Assembly: GCA_013399895.1 (NCBI GenBank)
Contig: VXBA01001268.1
Location: 62,230 to 126,229 of the forward strand
Length of the DNA: 64,000 bases
Direction of reading: 5' to 3'
Source of the DNA: Serilophus lunatus
Taxonomy: Eukaryota; Chordata; Aves; Passeriformes; Eurylaimidae
Translations under genes and position numbers: made by a program
In this document: positions 13,601 to 25,246 of the stretch, in pieces
Position numbering within the stretch: the stretch's first letter is position 1
Layout of the letters: every line of letters starts with the position of its first letter
The notes under the pieces: model-generated
What the model was told of the DNA's origin: nothing
Databases searched by the model: none
Seen by the model: only the letters and a program-made list of their open reading frames with translations

Positions 13601-16600
13601 GAAACGACTTGCACTAATTTTATTAGTACTAATTTATTTATATGTGTTTCATTTTAATGCTGAAATAGAGAATTTTTCACTGACATATTTTCTGGCAGAT
13701 GAAATTTAAAATTATAATTTAAACTTTTCTATTGTTCAAAGCAAAAAAGAATACATGTAGTTGTTTTAAGCACTATTTGTCCTTTCAAGTTACTTAACAG
13801 TCCACAATAATAATAAAATTATGAAGTGAGAGAAAAAAACCCCAGTCTTAAAATTACAGTTTGAAAAGAAACAAAGGCAGGAGAAGGAAATAATAAAAGA
13901 GATATGTGTCTTTGTACAAAACAAATTGCTACAGCAGATTTTCTTTAAAACTGAAAAAAAAAAATAGACCCTATATCATGCATATAGTAAAATGAGTTAG
14001 ATGAAAAAAGTGTACAAACGTCAAGTTTTCCTGGAGACAGAGAGTATCTGGTCTTTAAAGGATTTAATACCTCAATGAAATGAATAACTGTAAACAGAAC
14101 TGCGATGTAAATATCTAGTTTTCAATATATTCCAGTTTAAAAGACTACCACAGTTAGAAAATGCCTGCAACTCTGAGAGTAGCTCTCCAGCCCACTCTCT
14201 ACATGAGACCAGTGCTCAGGTCAGGTTATATTAACATATAACCACTCTACACCTTCAAGTACGTGTTATTTAATCATTTGAGCTTACTTGATCACTTGAG
14301 CTGCTTGATGCACATTCTAGAGCTCTCTGAAAAACCACAGAGACCACTTTTTAAGAGCTAAGAAAGTTAACCATGGAGTTTAAATGTAATGTTTGGGTAG
14401 ACGATATTAAGCTTGATACTTGGCAACATTTCTGTGCAGTTGCTCATGGGACATATTGAATATATTGTACATATTGAACTTCATACATACTAAAATTAAC
14501 GTAAGATGTCTGTGAGCAGACTAGACTTTTAGGGAGCTTAAGTTTTATTCCTATCTCTCTGTCTTTCTTTACACAGATACATGATGCAACAACTTGAAAA
14601 TGACCGTGAAATTCAAAAGATTTGAGTAAAACCTAGGAGGGCTGTTGTTATGCCTGTCTACAGTGAAGAGTGTATTGGACAGATAGTGCATCAAGGCACG
14701 GTAAATTTGTGCACACACACTGTCTTAATTTGCTTGAAAAAAACCCCACAGTCTTGTTCAAATCAAACTAAATTATATTCATAGTCTATACAAATAAAAA
14801 TATATTTCCAATAAGACTCAAAGAAGAATTGAGTCTGTATCCTTTCAAAAAGAATCCATTTAAATACTATTCTGCAAAAGAGACACTTTGATGCTCTTCA
14901 AATTACAGTTTTCAGGGCTATTTTCTACTATTTATACACCTTATATTACTAATTTTCTTACAGTGTTAGCAACCAAACTAAGACAGTACAAAAACAAAGT
15001 AATAGTGAGAGCTAGCTATATTAGAATTATATATTAAAAAAAGGCAAGAAAAAATCATTATATTCTAAAACTTTCGTTCTGCATTGTCATAATCCACTTG
15101 TAACATGCAATATTTCTATTAAATTATGTTTTCAATTATAAAAATCATTATTATAATAAGATAAATCTTGCATTCAGTCATTCTATTTTTCAGAGTGCAG
15201 ATCCATGTGCACTTCAAAGAGGATTTAACCATAATGTTAATTTCTTCTTTAATGGATCTTATTAACAGTAAGAGGCTGTTGCTATGAAAAAAAATTTCTG
15301 ATGATGGGTATGGTGTGTTTTAAATCACATTATAATTTTTGATGGACTGCAGTACAACAGCAGTCCAAAACAAAGCAAATAATTGATCTCCAGCCATGGT
15401 CTGTAACACTAGTTATCCATCAAGCTTCCACTGACACAATCCTCTTATGATTTCATTGTTGAGATTCTGTACTCCATCTTCTTTGAAGTTAGTTTATTTC
15501 ACTATGTGTTTTGGTCCTCACCAAAACTTCATGCTGTCATTTTTTCAGAGCTTTCCTAGACTGGCAATATAAGAACTAGTTGATAGCAAGATGTTATCTT
15601 AGTGGAATTTCATGTGGACTGCTACTGCATGCTTCAAAAACGCTGGCTATAAATATGAAAATGATTCATATTTTTATTCACTACCAATCCATAACATTCC
15701 CCTAATTCTCTTAGAAGTTTCCAGGACACTGAGCAGAAGGAATGATACAACAGAACCTGACACAAAAATGTAGAAGAGAGCTTATGGGGTGAAAAAAATC
15801 CTTGGTCTCTATTGCACACTGAAACCTTTAAAAAAAAAAAAAAGTCAGCGTGTCTCAAGTGCCTCCTAGCTTTGATGTTATTGCTCCTAGACTGATGCTA
15901 GTAGTCCCTAACATTGAAGACACATGAGAAGATTTATAGTGCATACTTACTTCACCATTAAAAAGAGGACATCAAGCAAAGCAGCCATTAAATAATGATA
16001 AGTAGGTCTGAAAATAGATTTGTTAACACTATAGATCACTTGAGGACTCTGTACTCCCAGAGTGGTTTGTGGCAAACTTCTCCATATACCTGTACACTCT
16101 CAAAAAGACTGATAAAACATTGCTAACAGGTCTTAAAAATAACTCCTTCAAACGAGATTACATTTTAAGAATATGAAAGCAACTGGACCAAGAGACAATA
16201 AGACTTCTTTTCAGCACTTTTTTCCACTTTAGCTTGTCGTTGTTGTTTCAGTCTTTCTAGAAATGTTAATTCGGGACAAAAAGGTCTCATGCTATCACTG
16301 GGACATTCCCCCTTCCTCCTCCTGCATCTCAGTAATCTAATCTATTACAATGATTTATTCAGAATATTTAGAAGAATAAAGTCCCAGAATTCCTATGAAA
16401 AGTGAACATTACGCAGACATGGATTCAAAGATGAAAAAAACACGATAAGGTACAAGAAGAAGGCAGCAAAACTGCTGTCTTTCATTGGAAATAGATACAT
16501 TCATGCACATATATATACCATGTGATAATGTTAAGCTGAACAGCGTCAGTAATTTTCATTATGTCTTGTTTTTCAAAAGGGTTGAATAATTAGGATGTTA

Positions 16601-16818
16601 GATATTTTTAGAGTAACCATAATGAAATGGCAAATAAAATAATTTTTTTAAATAACAATATGTATCACAAGGAGAAAGGCACAAAATATAACAATTCTAG
16701 AAATAAATAAAAAAATCTGGCATCAATATTCAATTTATATTCCTCATGTGTAAATCTTTAAAATGTTACAATAAGCAAACTAGCAAAGAAACGTCTTCCA
16801 TAAGTAGTAATTTCATTC
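10646..16818. other. Unique AT-rich sequence, no gene seen
   Basis: About 6.2 kb in which I recognise no retrotransposon, gene or RNA. Open frames are short and AT-biased. Short homopolymers occur (for example an A run at 15830-15842). A few more complex stretches (12660-12900, 14160-14350) show no coding or repeat signature I can name. Confidence 0.5.
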
Positions 16819-16824
16819 TTCACA
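16819..16824. repeat. Target-site duplication, left copy
   Basis: TTCACA immediately left of the LTR at 16825-17134. The matching copy is at 17135-17140. The direct repeat actually reads TTCACATG on both sides (8 bases), so the exact cut is ambiguous by two bases. A 6-base cut leaves TG...CA termini on the LTR. Confidence 0.75.
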
Positions 16825-17134
16825 TGTGGCTTCCTGGGTCCCCCCAAAGACACATGACCACACAGATGTAGTGTCAAAGGAGAAATCTGTTTATTGTTTA
16901 CAAGAATACTTTTTTATAGTCTACATATAGTTTATACTTTTCTAACCACTGAGAAGCAATTCTCATATCGCTTCTCTCTCGTCCAATCAGACACTGCCGT
17001 GTTGTGCAAGCATCTTCCTTACATGTCATAGTCAGCCCCTTCACTTTCAGTTCAGCTCCTTCTTCAGCTCCTGGGTCCTAGATTCCACCTGCCATCTGTG
17101 ACTTACAAATAACATTCACTGGCATTTCCCTACA
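16825..17134 (-). mobile_element. Solo LTR, ERVK-like, complete
   Basis: Reading the minus strand, the element starts TGTAGGG and ends GGAAGCCACA, giving TG...CA termini over 310 bases. It is flanked by a direct repeat (TTCACA, 16819-16824 and 17135-17140). In minus-strand order it contains a CCAAT-type site in inverted sense (16983-16987), a TATA box CTATAAAA (16912-16919) and a polyadenylation signal AATAAA (16890-16895). There is no internal retroviral sequence, so it is a solo LTR left by recombination between two LTRs. A 6-base duplication fits the betaretrovirus-like (ERVK) group; that class call is inference. Confidence 0.85.
16912..16919 (-). promoter_or_regulatory. LTR TATA box
   Basis: CTATAAAA on the minus strand inside the solo LTR, about 17 bases upstream (in LTR sense) of the AATAAA signal. 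Such close spacing occurs in compact retroviral LTRs. Whether it is active cannot be told from sequence. Confidence 0.6.
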
Positions 17135-17140
17135 TTCACA
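17135..17140. repeat. Target-site duplication, right copy
   Basis: TTCACA directly right of the solo LTR, identical to 16819-16824. Confidence 0.75.
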
Positions 17141-17152
17141 TGCTGTTTTGTT

Positions 17153-17690
17153 CACAGAATTACACAATCAATTAGGTTTGAAAAGACCTCTGAGATCATC
17201 AAGTCCAACCTTTGACCAAACATCACCTTGTCTAGTAGACCATGTAGTTGCCTGGAGAAGAGACCGATACCCACTTCAGTACAATCTCCTTTCAAGTAGC
17301 TGAGTGATAAGGTCTCCCCTCAGCCTCCTCTTCCCCAGGCTAAACAATCCCAGCTCCCCCAGCTGCTCCCCATAGGAATTGTGTTCTGACCCCTCATCAT
17401 CCTTGTTGCCCTTCTCTTGACACATTCGAGCATCTCAATGCCTTTCCTAAATCAAGGGACCCAGAACTGGACATAGTACTCAAGGTGTGGCCTAATCAGT
17501 GCTGAGTACAGGGGAAGAATCACTTCCCTAGTCCTACTGGCCACGCGATTCCTGACACAGGCCAGGATGCCATTGGCCCTTTTGGCCACCTGGGCACACT
17601 GCTGGTTCATGTCCATCCTGCAGTTAATCACTGCACCCAAGTCCCTTTCTGCCTAGCTCTTCTACAGTTACTCTATCCCCAACTTGTAAT
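17153..17690 (-). mobile_element. CR1 LINE 3' fragment with ORF2 C-terminus
   Basis: On the minus strand the 3' tail lies at the left (CACAGAAT near 17153, then 'gagatcatcaagtccaacct') and the ORF2 C-terminal region to the right. A 62-codon open piece at 17452-17640 reads with the CR1 signature CAQVAKRANGILACVRNRVA, VILPLYSALIRPHLEYYVQF, which is the segment after the reverse-transcriptase domain. A stop and indels follow, so it is not functional. Protein-level similarity is still high, indicating a younger copy than most CR1 in this window. Its 3' end lies 13-18 bases from the solo LTR. Confidence 0.92.
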
Positions 17691-19746
17691 TACATAAAAT
17701 ATGAAATTTCTTCCATTCAAGTAGCAAAAACATATTTCTCCATTATATTAGATCTATTTTCAATATTAATTCTATTATTTTCTCTATTTTACTACTTTTT
17801 TTTTTTTGACAATTTGTTTTCTTTATAAAATCTAGGAAAGAAGAAGTATGGAAAGATTTTTCATTATTCCTCCTCCACTGCATTGTGATGTGTTCAGTAG
17901 AGTCTGCTCAGTGTAACACATACATACATCATGGATTCACCTAAAGGTAAAAAAAAAGTTTTGATTATCTGAAGGTCAAGAGATACATTGAACATTCAAG
18001 GTCATTAGCCATTAAAAATTTTTTCTAATAGATATCTTTGGACATGCCTTACATTAATCAAAAGCAAAGGAAATACCATCTTTAAAAAAACTAAGAAAAT
18101 ATTTTTTTAAATAGAAATGAAAAAAGTGAATGAAAAGTTATCTCATCTTCAAGTAAATATAGATTATTATTATCATTATACTTATGATAATATCTTACTA
18201 AACTTGCATACTCTATACATAAAATACTTTGCAAATATATCAATCCATAAGCAAAATTTTAGGAAAAAAGAAACTGAGAGTATACAGTTCACTGAAATAA
18301 TTCTAAAGATATTTAAAGAAAGAAAAAAGTTGGTTCCTATTGTTTTCTATGTAATTATATATAATTACTTATTATTTAAAGGTTTAAAATTCACAAACTC
18401 TTCTTCCTTTCTTGATTCATCAAAAGAAAGAAGCTCTGTTATCTTTTCTTACAAACTATCCCAAACTAGGGATGACTATGGACATTGGCTGAAAGATGAA
18501 AAGAATAAACATTCTTCTATGAGAAAATGTAGTAACTTGTCAAATACTGAATAATTTCAGCGGTGCAACTACTAGGCTAGCCCCTTGTCTGGTGCTTCAT
18601 ACACATGACTAGTCAGGTCTAGGCCAGTGCACTGTTCCCACTTCTTCAGAGATACAACATCTGCACCAACTTTGTTTTATGACACTGAAAACGGAACATA
18701 ATTTAATTTGAAGCCTTGAAAACTGTGAAAAATGTGGTAAAAAAAAAAAAAAAAAAGGAAATTACAGGTATAAAAGTGAAGCAAACACAGAAAACCTTGA
18801 AACAAATAATATATTTTAAAAAATACAGTAATATTGAGCATATAATAAAATACTGATAATATATGGTTTTCATACACTAATTTGGTGAAATTTTTCGTCT
18901 GCTTTCTAAACAAAGTTTGAAATCAGTCACAATCTGTGAAGAAATAATATTTTCCAGCTGTTTCACGTCTCCAGAAAAAAACCAAAACAGAGCCAGAAAA
19001 CCAGTCTTTGTTATAATCTCCACCTATATTAATGAAATAATGTTAAATTTTAAAAATGATAAACAGATGCAGACAAAGTTCAGAAATCTTTTCTATTACG
19101 GAGAAGATGGTCTAGGAACACCTCCTGGAAAAGTGTGTGTAATGTTGGATGTGACCTTTTTCCAAGTTAAGTTTGCTGAAACTACTGAAAAGGAACTCAA
19201 GAAAACCCTGTGTACCTCTTGCTCTCACAGATGAACAGTGACATATACAGTGACTGTACAGTGACTTCCAGGTCACAGGGGAGCACTACAGGTGAAGATT
19301 CTTCCCTGACTTGACTTCAAAGAAACATGGATACCTCCACACTGTTTTCACTATCAGAAACTGGGAGTGCCTCACAGCAGTCCCAGAGCCAGATGATATA
19401 AGTACGTTTTTCTTTTAATGCACAGCGTATAATAGTGCAGGCTATCCACTGTCGTGAAATTGAGTTTTACCACAAAGAAAACAGCTGTTTGTACTCCAAC
19501 TGCAAATTAATGCACATAGTGCCAATTTCAAGGATCATGAACTGGAATGGAACAGAAGGCAAAACCACATTTTCAGTATGAACATGCCAATAAGAAATTA
19601 ATTTGATTTTAAAAACTATATGGAAGCTTGTTGTCTCTTAATGTTGGGTTAAGAGTTACCTTCATATGTGTCTGATAAGCACTGTTTTTATCAAGGATTT
19701 GATGATCAAAGGCTCCAAAGCTGATTTTAGAAACAATGACCTTGCA
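17691..19746. other. Unique AT-rich sequence
   Basis: No repeat family recognised. It contains an A run near 18740-18757 and a 145-codon open frame at 18117-18554 (+) of unknown meaning (see findings). The stretch 19090-19400 is more complex in composition but shows no repeat or exon I can name. Confidence 0.5.
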
Positions 19747-19884
19747 CAATTACAGAATATTCTGAGTTGCAAGGGACCCACAAGAACCACCGAGTCCAAC
19801 TCTTAAATGAATGGCCTGGGGGATTGAATCAGCAACCTTAAAGTTAGTAGCATCATGCTCTAAACAAGTGAGCTAATCTCAGGG
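19747..19884 (-). mobile_element. tRNA-Ile-derived SINE with CR1-like tail (TguSINE1-like)
   Basis: On the minus strand the head (about 19884 down to 19815) follows an isoleucine tRNA gene: TTAGCTCACTTGTTTAGAGC (A-box region), then ATGATGCTACTAACTTTAAGG in the anticodon-arm region, then the B box GATTCAATCC at 19821-19830. The tail (about 19810 down to 19747) is a CR1-type 3' end with 'gagttggactcggtggttct' and 'cagaatattctgta'. This head-plus-tail structure is that of songbird tRNA-derived SINEs mobilised by CR1. Mutations in the stem positions and B box show it is not a working tRNA gene. Confidence 0.88.
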
Positions 19885-21065
19885 TTTTTAGAGATAGTAG
19901 CAATACTGTTTAAAATTACTATTATTGTCTAATTACATTATTTTTTTGTCTTGAAAATAACATTCCTGGGAATTTAAATAAGCAATTATATTGCACTTGC
20001 TTAGTCGTCAAGGTTTAGTAATTTAACTGGATAAGTATGGACTAGTCATGTTACACTAAACATTGGTTTTATTTAAAAATTAAAAAGTTACAGATTCCAA
20101 GCTCTCTAACAATGAAATTATAGACAAGGGTATTCAAGATCATAAAGTTATGTCAGTAACATACAGAAATGCAAAATATTAGAACAATCAGGGTAAGTTT
20201 TTATTTCCACTTTCAAAATATGTTTTTATTTTAAAATATCCTATTCAGTTTACAGGAGTCATGTTTGTAGGGGAATGTAACAGAGTTTGCATAACATTAT
20301 AGTAAATTAGAAAGAAAGCTAGAAATAAGTCTTAATGAGTAACGTGGCAAATAGAACAGCCCTATTAAGAACACAGAAGTCCAGAACACAGTCCTACTGG
20401 TGTTATCTGAAGAGTTATTTTTTGATAGGCGACAATGCTGAATAGTATTTTCTTTTTCATTTCTGTCTCTGGCTGCAAATTCATGGCAACTTTCTTTGTG
20501 GCAACATTGATCAGAAGGACTGGCAAGGAGGTGGGGGCAATAATTTCTCCCTTTTTCTACTGAAATTCTCCTAACTAATTACAGTTTTCAGAATAACCCC
20601 CATAAATTTATAAATTAAGTATAATTATTAAATTAATAAATAATATCAATAAATTTATAATATTTTCTGTACAGGATTTTAGCTTATTGTCTACTTGTTT
20701 GTTTAGTAAAGCATAGCTGATCACACAGCAGTTAGCTCTATGGAACTAGGCCAAAAACAACTATGTCCAAGTTCCACTTCTCAATCAAGCAAAGCAACAC
20801 TCAAAAGCGTTTACTAAATGTAGTGTCAGAATCGCAATAATTTAGTGATATAGACCTAATATTTCCAACCAAAGTTGGTATTTTGATCTGCTTTCTGATA
20901 AAAGCTTTGTCAACTATCATGCTTTTCTCTAATAGGCTTCAATTTGAACTCAAATGTTAATTAAAATAGTGAGCGTTTTTGCTAGCTTTGGCTGGCTCTT
21001 AATCCGCAATTAAGACAGAACAAAATTAGTGTTATATTACCAAAGCACACAGAGAAATAACTTGA
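19885..21065. other. Unique AT-rich sequence, no gene seen
   Basis: No recognised repeat or exon. 20600-20665 is nearly pure A/T. Confidence 0.5.
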
Positions 21066-21180
21066 TATGAAAGCAAAGTTGGATGGGGTTTTGAGCAACT
21101 TGGTCTAGTGGAAGGTGTTCCTGCCCATGGTGGGGAGCTTGGTAATGATACAAACCATCCTATGACTCTACGATTCCATA
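21066..21180 (+). mobile_element. CR1 3' tail fragment
   Basis: Shows the CR1 tail order: 'aagttggatggggttttgag', 'tggaaggtgttcctgccca', then 'aaaccatcctatgactctac' and 'gattcc'. About 115 bases remain. It is the same tail subtype as the fragments ending at 40080 and 63332. Confidence 0.88.
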
Positions 21181-21253
21181 ATGCTATTTTAATATTACAG
21201 CAAACAGTTCCCAGTTTTTTTGTTTATAAGGACTAGAGAGTAAACAGTAATAT

Positions 21254-21770
21254 GTGGTGTACCTGAACACACTGTACTGAGGCCAATACTAGTTAAGATC
21301 TTCATCAATGACATGGACAAGTTTGCAGATGACGCCAAGTGGAGTCGTACAGTTGATGCTCTAGAGGGACAGGATGCTGTCCAAAGAGACCTTAACAGAC
21401 TTCAGAATTTGGACCATGTAAACCTCATGAATCTCAATACACTAAGGAATAAATGGATTGAGAGTAGCCCTGACAAAAAGGACTTGAGGGTGTTGATGGA
21501 TGAAAAGCTGTACTTATTCATCAGTGTCCATTCACTGCCCAGAAAGCCAACCATATCCTGGGCTACATCAAAAGAAGTGTGGCCAGTAGGTCAAGGGAGA
21601 TGATTCTCTCCCTCTACTGCACTCTTGTGAGACTACACCTTTAGTACTGCATCCTGGTCTGGGGTCCCCCATACAGAAAAGCATTGGCATGTTAGAGTTG
21701 GGCCAGAGGTGGGCCATGAAGATGACCAGAGACCGGGAACCTCTTGTATGATGAAAGGCTTTTACTGTTG
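21254..21770 (+). mobile_element. CR1 LINE fragment, ORF2 reverse-transcriptase and C-terminal region
   Basis: Translation of 21313-21603 begins MDKFADDAKW, the catalytic FADD block of the CR1 reverse transcriptase, and continues into 'DAVQRDLNRL'. Further on come the 'KKDLRVLMDEKL' and 'ILGYIK'-type regions, then 'LYCTLVRLHL' and 'YCILVWGPP' in shifted frames. Several frameshifts and stops are present. It differs from the 23129 and 42478 copies at nucleotide level and appears to be an older CR1 subfamily. No 3' tail follows, so the copy is broken at both ends. Confidence 0.85.
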
Positions 21771-23128
21771 TTTCCGTTCATCCTAGACAAGACAAAACTT
21801 GTGAGACTTTACTGTGGCCTTACAATAATTAAAGTGGTCTTCTTCACTGGCATATCTCTTCAATATTATGAAAAAGGTGAATTAAAAGATACTGCCTACA
21901 TTGCAGTGACAGTACAAAATGTCTTTGAAAGATCTAAATCTCATTTAAACAATAGACTCAGGAATCATTAATATATCCAAGAGTTCTTTGGATGGCAGGA
22001 CTGAGATTAATTTCAATATTGTGACATTTAAATTTTTGTGTCTTCTTCCATTATCATAATTGGAGATCAATGGAGCCCACAGAACAAACTCCTTGTGAGA
22101 ATCAAGTCAGCTAGTCAGTTGTCCAGACATAACTGATAATATCTTTTGAAAGGCAACAGGATGTGTTAGAGATCCACACAGGGATAGCAAATATGACACT
22201 CGGGAGATCAACATCATTGCAGAATGGCAGCTGGAGGACAGCCAATATTTGTTAGGGCATCACTCATCTTCCTGGACAATTCTGTTGAGGCAGTTGAACA
22301 GAGTCCAGTGTATCTGTTAAATGTTTTCATGGAAGGCCAGGGATGAATTACAGCTGGCAAGATTGAACTTCTAAATTAATTTAGTGGCTCATTTGCAGTC
22401 TATGGGCAATTTTCTTAATGAAAAGTTTTTACTGATCAGCATGACTGGATGTCAGAAAGGCATAAAACAAAACAGAAACATTAAAAAAGTTTGGTGCACA
22501 AAGAACTTACCTGAACAGAGGAATCCAAAATGGTATTCTTTATTGTGGTTGACACCTTCAAAAGACCAAAACTTTGTTTTTGCTATCTGCAATTGTTATT
22601 TTCAAGATTAAAATAATCTAGAAGAAAGTATATAAAATATGGTGACATAGTATTATGATGCATAGATAATGTCCTAAAATCAGATACCAAACACTTTCAA
22701 AAATACAGCCAAGTCCAAATGTCTGCTGATGAAAAGAATACCTTAGAGAGAAATAAATAAATCTTAGACTTGTTAACAAGTTTTTATTGCTGAAATAGTT
22801 TAACATTTTGTCACTCCACTAAAAAGACAGAAAATGTGGTATTTTAATTTTTAATACGGGTAGATGATAAAATTCTGGAATTGTACGTTTATGTTCAATA
22901 TTAGTGGAACTGTGATATTTAGTTTCTTATCTGCAGTTTCATTTTTCTCTGCATAATAGCTAGGCAAATATTCCATCAGAAACCAGTGTAATTTGTTGTA
23001 AATATAATGTATCAGCAATTTTTTGTACCTTGATAATTTTTTATAACAGAAATCATGAAGATCAGATCATATTTCTGAATAAAGCTTTGACAAAGGTATA
23101 ATTAGTTACACATAAGTGATAAGTAGAT
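21771..23128. other. Unique sequence, no gene seen
   Basis: AT-rich, with a more complex stretch at 22060-22340 that I cannot assign. No splice-bounded exon or known repeat recognised. Confidence 0.45.
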
Positions 23129-24262
23129 ATGGATAGGGAACAGTGTAGCCCCACTGTGATACAAATGGAAGATGTTAGAGACCTACTGACTTACCTAGAT
23201 CCTCATAAGTCTACGAGACCTGATGGGATTCATCCTAGGGTGCTGAGAGTGCTGGCAGATGTGCTTGCTAAGCCTCTTTTGATTATTTTTCAACAGTCTT
23301 GTCTTACTGGAGAGGTCTCAGATGATTGGAAATTGGCTAATGTGGCACTCATCTATAAGAAGGGCAAGAAGAAGGAAACAAAGAATTGGCCGGTCACCAG
23401 TGGGGTCCCCTAGGGTTCAGTTTTGGGGCCAGTTTTGTTCAATATCTTTATTGATGACCTGGATGAGGGGAAGGAATCCATTATTACTAAGTTTGTGGAT
23501 GACACCAAGCTTGGAATAGGTGTCAATTTGTTGGAGGGTAAGAGGGCTCTGCAGAGAGACCTTGACAGGCTGGATAGATGGGCTGAATCCAATAGTATGA
23601 TGTTTAATACATCTAAGTGCCAGGCTTTACACTTCGGCCATAATAACCCCATGCAGAGTTACAGGCTGAGGACGGTGTGGCTGGAGAATGGCCAGGTGGA
23701 CAGAGAGACTTGGGTGTGCTGGTTGATAGGAAACTGAACATGAGCCAGCAGTGTTCCCAGTCAGCTGAGAAGGCAAATGGCATCCTGGCCTGCATCAAGA
23801 ATAGTGTCACCAGTAGGACCAGGGAAATTATTCTTCCTTAGTACTTGGCACTGGTTAGGCCACAGCTTGAGTACTGTGTCCAGTTCTAGGCCCCTCAGTT
23901 TAAGAAAGGTGTTGAGTTGCTGGAACTTGTCCAGAGAAGGGCAATGAGGATGGTTGAAGGGGCTGGAGCACAAGCCCTATGAGGAGTGGCTGAGAGAGCT
24001 GAGGTTGTTCAGCCTGGAGAAGAGGAGGCTCAGGGGTGACCTTATCACTGTCTATAACTTCTTGAAAGGAGGTTGTGGTCAGGTGGAGGTCAAGCTCTTC
24101 TCTCAAGCTCCCAGTGACAGGACAAGAGGACACAGTCTTAGGCTGCATCAGAGGAGGTTTAGACTGGTTATCAGGAGAAACTTTTTCACAGAGAGAGTGA
24201 TTTCCCATTGGAGTGGGCTGCCCAGGGAGGTGATGGAGTCCGTCCCTGGATGTGTTTAAGGA
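23129..24262 (+). pseudogene. CR1 ORF2 remnant (reverse transcriptase, partial)
   Basis: ORF2 of CR1 encodes an endonuclease and a reverse transcriptase that copy the element at a nicked target site. Here only reverse-transcriptase parts remain. 23129-23413 reads open to a stop at 23411-23413, a CAG-to-TAG type change in 'GVP*GSV'. Coding continues in the same frame from 23414 to 23737, with the catalytic block mutated to FVDD (about 23490-23516). A frameshift near 23700 follows 'WLENGQVDRE'. 23954-24259 is again open and covers the C-terminal 'LFSLEKRRLRGDLITVYNFL' and 'RRNFFTERVISHWSGLPREV' motifs. About 110-120 codons are missing between 23380 and 23397 by comparison with the family layout. 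Dead copy. Confidence 0.9.
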
Positions 24263-24410
24263 TAGGTTGGATGGTGTACTTAGTGACATGGTTTAGATGA
24301 TTTAGATGATACGTTGGTGTTGGTTAGGTTGTTAGGTTAGGTAAAAGGTTGGGCTTGATGATCTCTGCAGTCTTTTCCAACCTTGTTAATTCTGTGTGTA
24401 ATTGTGTGTG
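23129..24410 (+). mobile_element. CR1 LINE, long 5'-truncated copy with internal deletion
   Basis: This is one of the two longest CR1 copies here. It starts in the fingers region of the reverse transcriptase ('LDPHKSTRPDGIHPRVLRV'), reaches 'YKKGKKKET', then jumps directly to 'PVTSGVP' and 'GPVLFNIFIDDLDEG', so the segment holding the first catalytic aspartate block is missing. It continues through KFVDDTKLG, 'YEEWLRELRLFSLEKRRLRG' and the 3' untranslated region to a tail of irregular 'taattctgtgtgtaattgtg' repeats. The tail has a tandem 'ggttaggtt' expansion at about 24311-24345. Confidence 0.95.
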
Positions 24411-25241
24411 TGATTTATCATTCATCTGTTGATCAGATATTTAGCTGTAAAAATACCATCAAAATGTGTGTCTTGTTACATTTAAGAAAAATTAATCCAT
24501 CTGCTTTCTTCTTTTTTTGTCAATGGCTATTATTAAAATGAAGATCATCTTTCAATACATTGCTTTTTGTTATCCTTAAAATATTTGGTAAATGTCTTTT
24601 TTAATTTTATTTAATTTTATTCTTTGTACTTACATACTTTCATATATCGAAGTGAATATATGTATCTGAGGGTATTTATACATCATCATGGCACCAGTTT
24701 CCTCTGTCCTATGCAATTATCCAGCATGGTCTGAAAGCTTCTCACCTCAGAGCATTAATCTAAAATTCCTTTGTGATAACAGTTTTTCACAAAAACTTTA
24801 AACTGTTGCAGTTGTTTCTGTGATGCATTCTTCAGGTTCTATGAGATCATGCTATCAATTAAATTCTTCATTGTTTTTTGAATTCCAGAAACTCCTTTAG
24901 TAAGCCAACAAATATATTTGAAGCTTTTAATCAATTCTGTCATTGAATCATTCTTCTGAATCTCAGTCATTCCTTAGATTTACATTTGCTTATCTTTTGT
25001 GTCTGCTTCAGTTACAGACAATTTTCTTAGAGTCTGTTGGACTCACTTTTGTGGCATGCCTACCACATTAAGAAGTTTTCCTGGTCTATGTTCTAATTTT
25101 TTGTCAAAGTTCTTAAATCCAGGGAAAACTTTTTATTTTGAGAGTGAGCAGTATATTAACTTGTTGAAACAGAGAGGTAAGATCCCAAGTTTCAAAATGT
25201 GAGCTCACCAAAGTGTTGTATCTTAAAAATATACAAGGCTG
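24411..25241. other. Unique AT-rich sequence, no gene seen
   Basis: No recognised repeat, and no reading frame with gene-like features. Confidence 0.5.
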
Positions 25242-25246
25242 CAACA
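25242..25246. repeat. Target-site duplication, left copy
   Basis: CAACA, identical to 26382-26386 at the other side of the LTR. Confidence 0.65.

Noticed and set aside
19815..19884. tRNA-Ile gene
   Set aside because: Stem and B-box positions are mutated and a CR1-like tail follows directly, so it is a SINE head.
23900..24289. 129-codon minus-strand open frame
   Set aside because: It is antisense to the CR1 ORF2 C-terminus, whose coding sense is clearly the plus strand.
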